Both the position numbers and the translations under genes were made by a program. Positions 32,693 through 35,030 of a stretch of 35,030 bases of DNA are shown here, one piece after another. Origin of the DNA: Deltaproteobacteria bacterium (GTDB lineage: Bacteria; Myxococcota_A; Polyangia; DRWM01; JAAZOP01); NCBI GenBank assembly GCA_016930215.1, contig JAFGHH010000307.1, positions 1-35,030 of the forward strand. Direction: 5' to 3'. Every line of letters begins with the position of its first letter. Within the stretch, counting starts at the first letter, position 1. Under the pieces are notes generated by a model. That model was not told the origin of the DNA and searched no databases. It saw nothing but the letters and a program-made list of their open reading frames with translations.

Positions 32693-33730
32693 ATGACGAA
32701 GCGGATGCTGGTGCTGGGTCTGGTGGCGGCGGCGCTCGCCGCGGCGGCGAGTTGCAAGAAGGACGACGGCAAGGACGCGGTGAAGAAGTTCCATGCCGAG
32801 TTCGCCGGGCTGCACGAGGACGGCGTGAAGGACGGCTTCTTCCAGTGCCTGTACGGCGAGCCGAACCTGCCGACGGAGTCGGGGAAGTTCATCGAGCAGA
32901 TCAAGCGGCGGTTCGACTCCGACCCGGCCGGCTTCATCGAGGAGAAGTCCGAGGGGTGCCGTGTGGCGCTCGAGGCGACGGTCGACAAGGTGCGGCTGAT
33001 GACGGCGCCGACGGCCGAGCTGGGTTCGGCGCGCGACGCCTACACCGACGCGGCGACGGCGATGGCCGACGCCTGGACCAAGGTCCACCAGACCTTCGTG
33101 GACTTCAAGACCGTCGACGACGCGCGGATCGAGTTCAACGGCACGTACGCGCCGCTGCTGGAGAAGGCGGGCAACCGCGGTTGGGCGGTGATCCAGAAGT
33201 TCGAGAAGCCCGAGGAGCTGCAGGCGTTCCTGGAGCTCGACCCCGGGAACAAGGACGCGCTGCTGGGCGCCTACCGCTACCTCAACTTCGTCCTCTGCAT
33301 CCTCAAGGTCTACGACGTCGACCCGAACTCGCTGCTGATCGAGGACACCAAGGCGGCGGACGAGGGGCGGGCGTACCTGTTGGGGGTCAAGGCGCTGCGC
33401 GACAAGCTGACCAGCCTCTGCACCGGGGCCTACGGGACCTCGACGAACATCCTCGAGTGGGTGCAGCGGATCTCGACGCAGTGCTACGGTTCGCTCGAGG
33501 CGGTCGAGCCGGCGAAGCCGGAGTTGTTCGAGAAGATCATGCTCTGGTGGTCCAGCGACGGGGCGCGGGACCGGTCGGGCGAGGCCTACTCCTCGTACGC
33601 CGCGATCGGCGACACCTGCCTCAAGCAGACCATCGACCTCGACGAGCCGCTCAAGGAGTTCCTCAAGGTCTATGGCGAGTTCGTCAAGGCGGCCTCGGGC
33701 ATGGATCAGGCGCTCCGCGCCGCCCAGTAG
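32693..33730 (+). CDS. Lipoprotein of unknown function, helical
   Basis: This is a 345-residue protein. The leader ends ALAAAASC (Cys21), followed by KKDDGKD. The mature part is rich in Glu/Lys/Ala and predicted mostly helical, with Cys at FFQCLYG, SEGCRVAL, FVLCILKV, SLCTGAYG, TQCYGS and DTCLKQ that may pair in the periplasm. Codon use and GC match the neighbours. I recognise no family or catalytic motif. The ATG at 32693 is supported by GGGAGGG. The gene is convergent with the PilZ gene, with 12 bases between stops. Confidence 0.8.
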   Translation: MTKRMLVLGLVAAALAAAASCKKDDGKDAVKKFHAEFAGLHEDGVKDGFFQCLYGEPNLPTESGKFIEQIKRRFDSDPAGFIEEKSEGCRVALEATVDKVRLMTAPTAELGSARDAYTDAATAMADAWTKVHQTFVDFKTVDDARIEFNGTYAPLLEKAGNRGWAVIQKFEKPEELQAFLELDPGNKDALLGAYRYLNFVLCILKVYDVDPNSLLIEDTKAADEGRAYLLGVKALRDKLTSLCTGAYGTSTNILEWVQRISTQCYGSLEAVEPAKPELFEKIMLWWSSDGARDRSGEAYSSYAAIGDTCLKQTIDLDEPLKEFLKVYGEFVKAASGMDQALRAAQ

Positions 33731-33742
33731 CGCGTTCCCCGG

Positions 33743-34156
<414 letters not shown>

Positions 34157-34259
34157 CGTCTCGTCTCCCTTCCGCGTCCCGCGGACCGCCCGCCGCTCCC
34201 GGCATTCCGGGTCGGGTGCCGTGCGCTTTCGGCGCGGATTCGGACGCGCAGTGGCTCGA

Positions 34260-34290
34260 ACTGTACACGGGTGGGTGGGGGGTGAGTCAA
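34260..34290 (-). promoter_or_regulatory. Tentative promoter of the PilZ gene
   Basis: The minus strand reads TTGACT, 19 bases, TACAGT. The boxes match five and four of six positions, but the spacing is longer than ideal. It would leave a leader of about 95 bases. Confidence 0.3.
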
Positions 34291-34378
34291 GCGCGGCCGT
34301 CGTCTTCCGGGACTCCGTGCGCCTGCGGCACGGGGAGGGCGTCGGCACGGGGCGGTGCGGGCCGGGTGTCGGGCCGGG

Positions 34379-34407
34379 TTGCTCCGGGCGGGCGGGTCTC
34401 GTACGGT
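34379..34407 (+). promoter_or_regulatory. Tentative promoter of the DUF1847 gene
   Basis: The sequence is TTGCTC, 17 bases, TACGGT. Both boxes are weak (three of six) but the spacing is ideal, and the site is 57 bases before the ATG. Confidence 0.3.
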
Positions 34408-34464
34408 GCGGTCTCGCCGCGGCGCGGGGGAGACCGGGCCCGTGGGCGAAGGGGTGAGGCGACG

Positions 34465-35030
34465 ATGAAGCTCCAGTGTGCGACGTGTCGGGTGCAGTCG
34501 TGTCGTCAGCCGTCCGGCGGATCCGACCCGCCGTCGTTCTGTCCCGTCGTCGGGGCTCCCGACGTGCTGGCGCGGGCGCGGACGGTCTACGAGACGTCGC
34601 CGGCGACGCGGGAGCTGGCGGCGGCGGCGGCGCGGGTCGAGGCGGCGGGCTACTGTCGGTGGCCGCGGGTCGAGGAGGTGATGGAGTTCGCGCGGCGCCT
34701 CGGCACCGCGCGGCTGGGGATTGCGGCCTGCGTCGGCCTGTTGCGGGAGGCCGCGCTGCTGCAGGAGATCCTGGAGGCGAACGGTTTCGAGGTTCACAGC
34801 GTCTGCTGCAAGGTCGGTTCGATTCCGAAGGAGGCGATCGGGCTGGCGGACGGGGAGAAGATCCGCCCCGGTCGGTTCGAGGCGCTGTGCAATCCGGTGG
34901 CGCAGGCGGAGTTGTTGAACGAGGCGGGGACGGGTCTCAACGTCGTCGTCGGGTTGTGCGTCGGGCACGACAGCCTGTTCTTCAAGCACGCCGAAGCCCT
35001 GACCACCACGCTGGTCGCCAAGGACCGGGC
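34465..35030 (+). CDS. DUF1847 Cys-rich metal-binding protein, 3'-truncated
   Basis: The open frame runs off the window edge after 188 residues, so the ORF track does not list it. The N-terminus MKLQCATCRVQSCRQ begins the Cys-rich region, with more Cys at FCPV and YCRW. The core has RLGIAACVGLLREAALLQEIL, VHSVCCKVGSIPKE, ALCNPVAQAELLN and GLCVGHDSLFFKH. These are the conserved blocks of the DUF1847 family, annotated as metal-binding proteins, often found in anaerobes; the function is unknown. The conserved Cys would suit an iron-sulfur cluster. The ATG at 34465 follows GGGGTGAGG. Confidence 0.88.
   Translation, partial: MKLQCATCRVQSCRQPSGGSDPPSFCPVVGAPDVLARARTVYETSPATRELAAAAARVEAAGYCRWPRVEEVMEFARRLGTARLGIAACVGLLREAALLQEILEANGFEVHSVCCKVGSIPKEAIGLADGEKIRPGRFEALCNPVAQAELLNEAGTGLNVVVGLCVGHDSLFFKHAEALTTTLVAKDR

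Larger units (their letters stand above)
34157..34464. other. 308-base divergent intergenic region, no gene seen
   Basis: This region separates the PilZ gene and the DUF1847 gene. I see only the two tentative divergent promoters and a G-rich stretch (GGGTGGGTGGGGGG, 34270-34283). No ORF with a start site and no structured RNA is recognised. Confidence 0.6.

Noticed and set aside
34270-34283. G-quadruplex in GGGTGGGTGGGGGG
   Set aside because: It has the right G-tracts for a short-loop quadruplex, but such runs are expected by chance at this GC and nothing links it to regulation.

Overview
This is a very GC-rich, densely coded window. Several traits point to a myxobacterium-like (Myxococcota / former Deltaproteobacteria) genome. 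There are many short-leader lipoproteins with poorly conserved mature parts. There is an S1 protease with MopE-type metal-binding repeats and a C-terminus resembling MYXO-CTERM. There are cysteine-rich surface proteins and a PilZ protein of the type common in myxobacteria. Assignment is from gene content only. Because stops are rare at this GC, most long lines of the ORF track are shadows, and I moved several starts inward.

Layout. (1) 3-2063: the C-terminal part of a P-type cation ATPase. (2) 9065-2055, minus strand: a compact operon rseC-rnfB-rnfC-rnfD-rnfG-rnfE-rnfA-apbE behind a TTGACA promoter. It encodes the Rnf ion-translocating ferredoxin:NAD+ oxidoreductase and the ApbE flavin transferase that would modify RnfD and RnfG. 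(3) 9738-9247, minus: a rubrerythrin-like diiron protein with its own promoter. (4) 9936-14159, plus: three secreted proteins, namely a parallel beta-helix lipoprotein, a Cys-repeat lipoprotein, and a trypsin-like protease with MopE repeats and a MYXO-CTERM-like tail. (5) 14133-18416, plus: a cobalamin riboswitch followed by a surface lipoprotein, a BtuB-like TonB-dependent receptor and a beta-propeller lipoprotein. This arrangement resembles the BtuB/BtuG/BtuH surface B12-capture systems of Bacteroides and is the most interesting part of the window. (6) 18606-19730: a von Willebrand A lipoprotein. (7) 22957-19774, minus: leuS then lptE. (8) 23067-23678: an ETHE1-like metallo-beta-lactamase-fold enzyme with a probably leaderless transcript. 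(9) 23689-26822: a divergent pair of lipoprotein units, one of them an OmpA/Pal-like protein coupled to a large unknown lipoprotein. (10) 26935-28185: a membrane-anchored alpha/beta esterase. (11) 31104-28172, minus: a serine beta-lactamase-fold hydrolase overlapping ygbA, then a DGQHR-domain protein. (12) 31216-33730: two lipoproteins, one with an (Ala-Asp)21 linker. (13) 34156-33743, minus: a PilZ protein. (14) 34465 to the end: a DUF1847 metal-binding protein, cut by the window edge.

Two functional units are clear. One is Rnf energy conservation with its maturation factors. The other is vitamin B12 capture at the outer membrane under riboswitch control. Many of the remaining genes encode envelope lipoproteins whose roles cannot be named from sequence alone. 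I saw no tRNA, rRNA, CRISPR array, insertion sequence or prophage gene.
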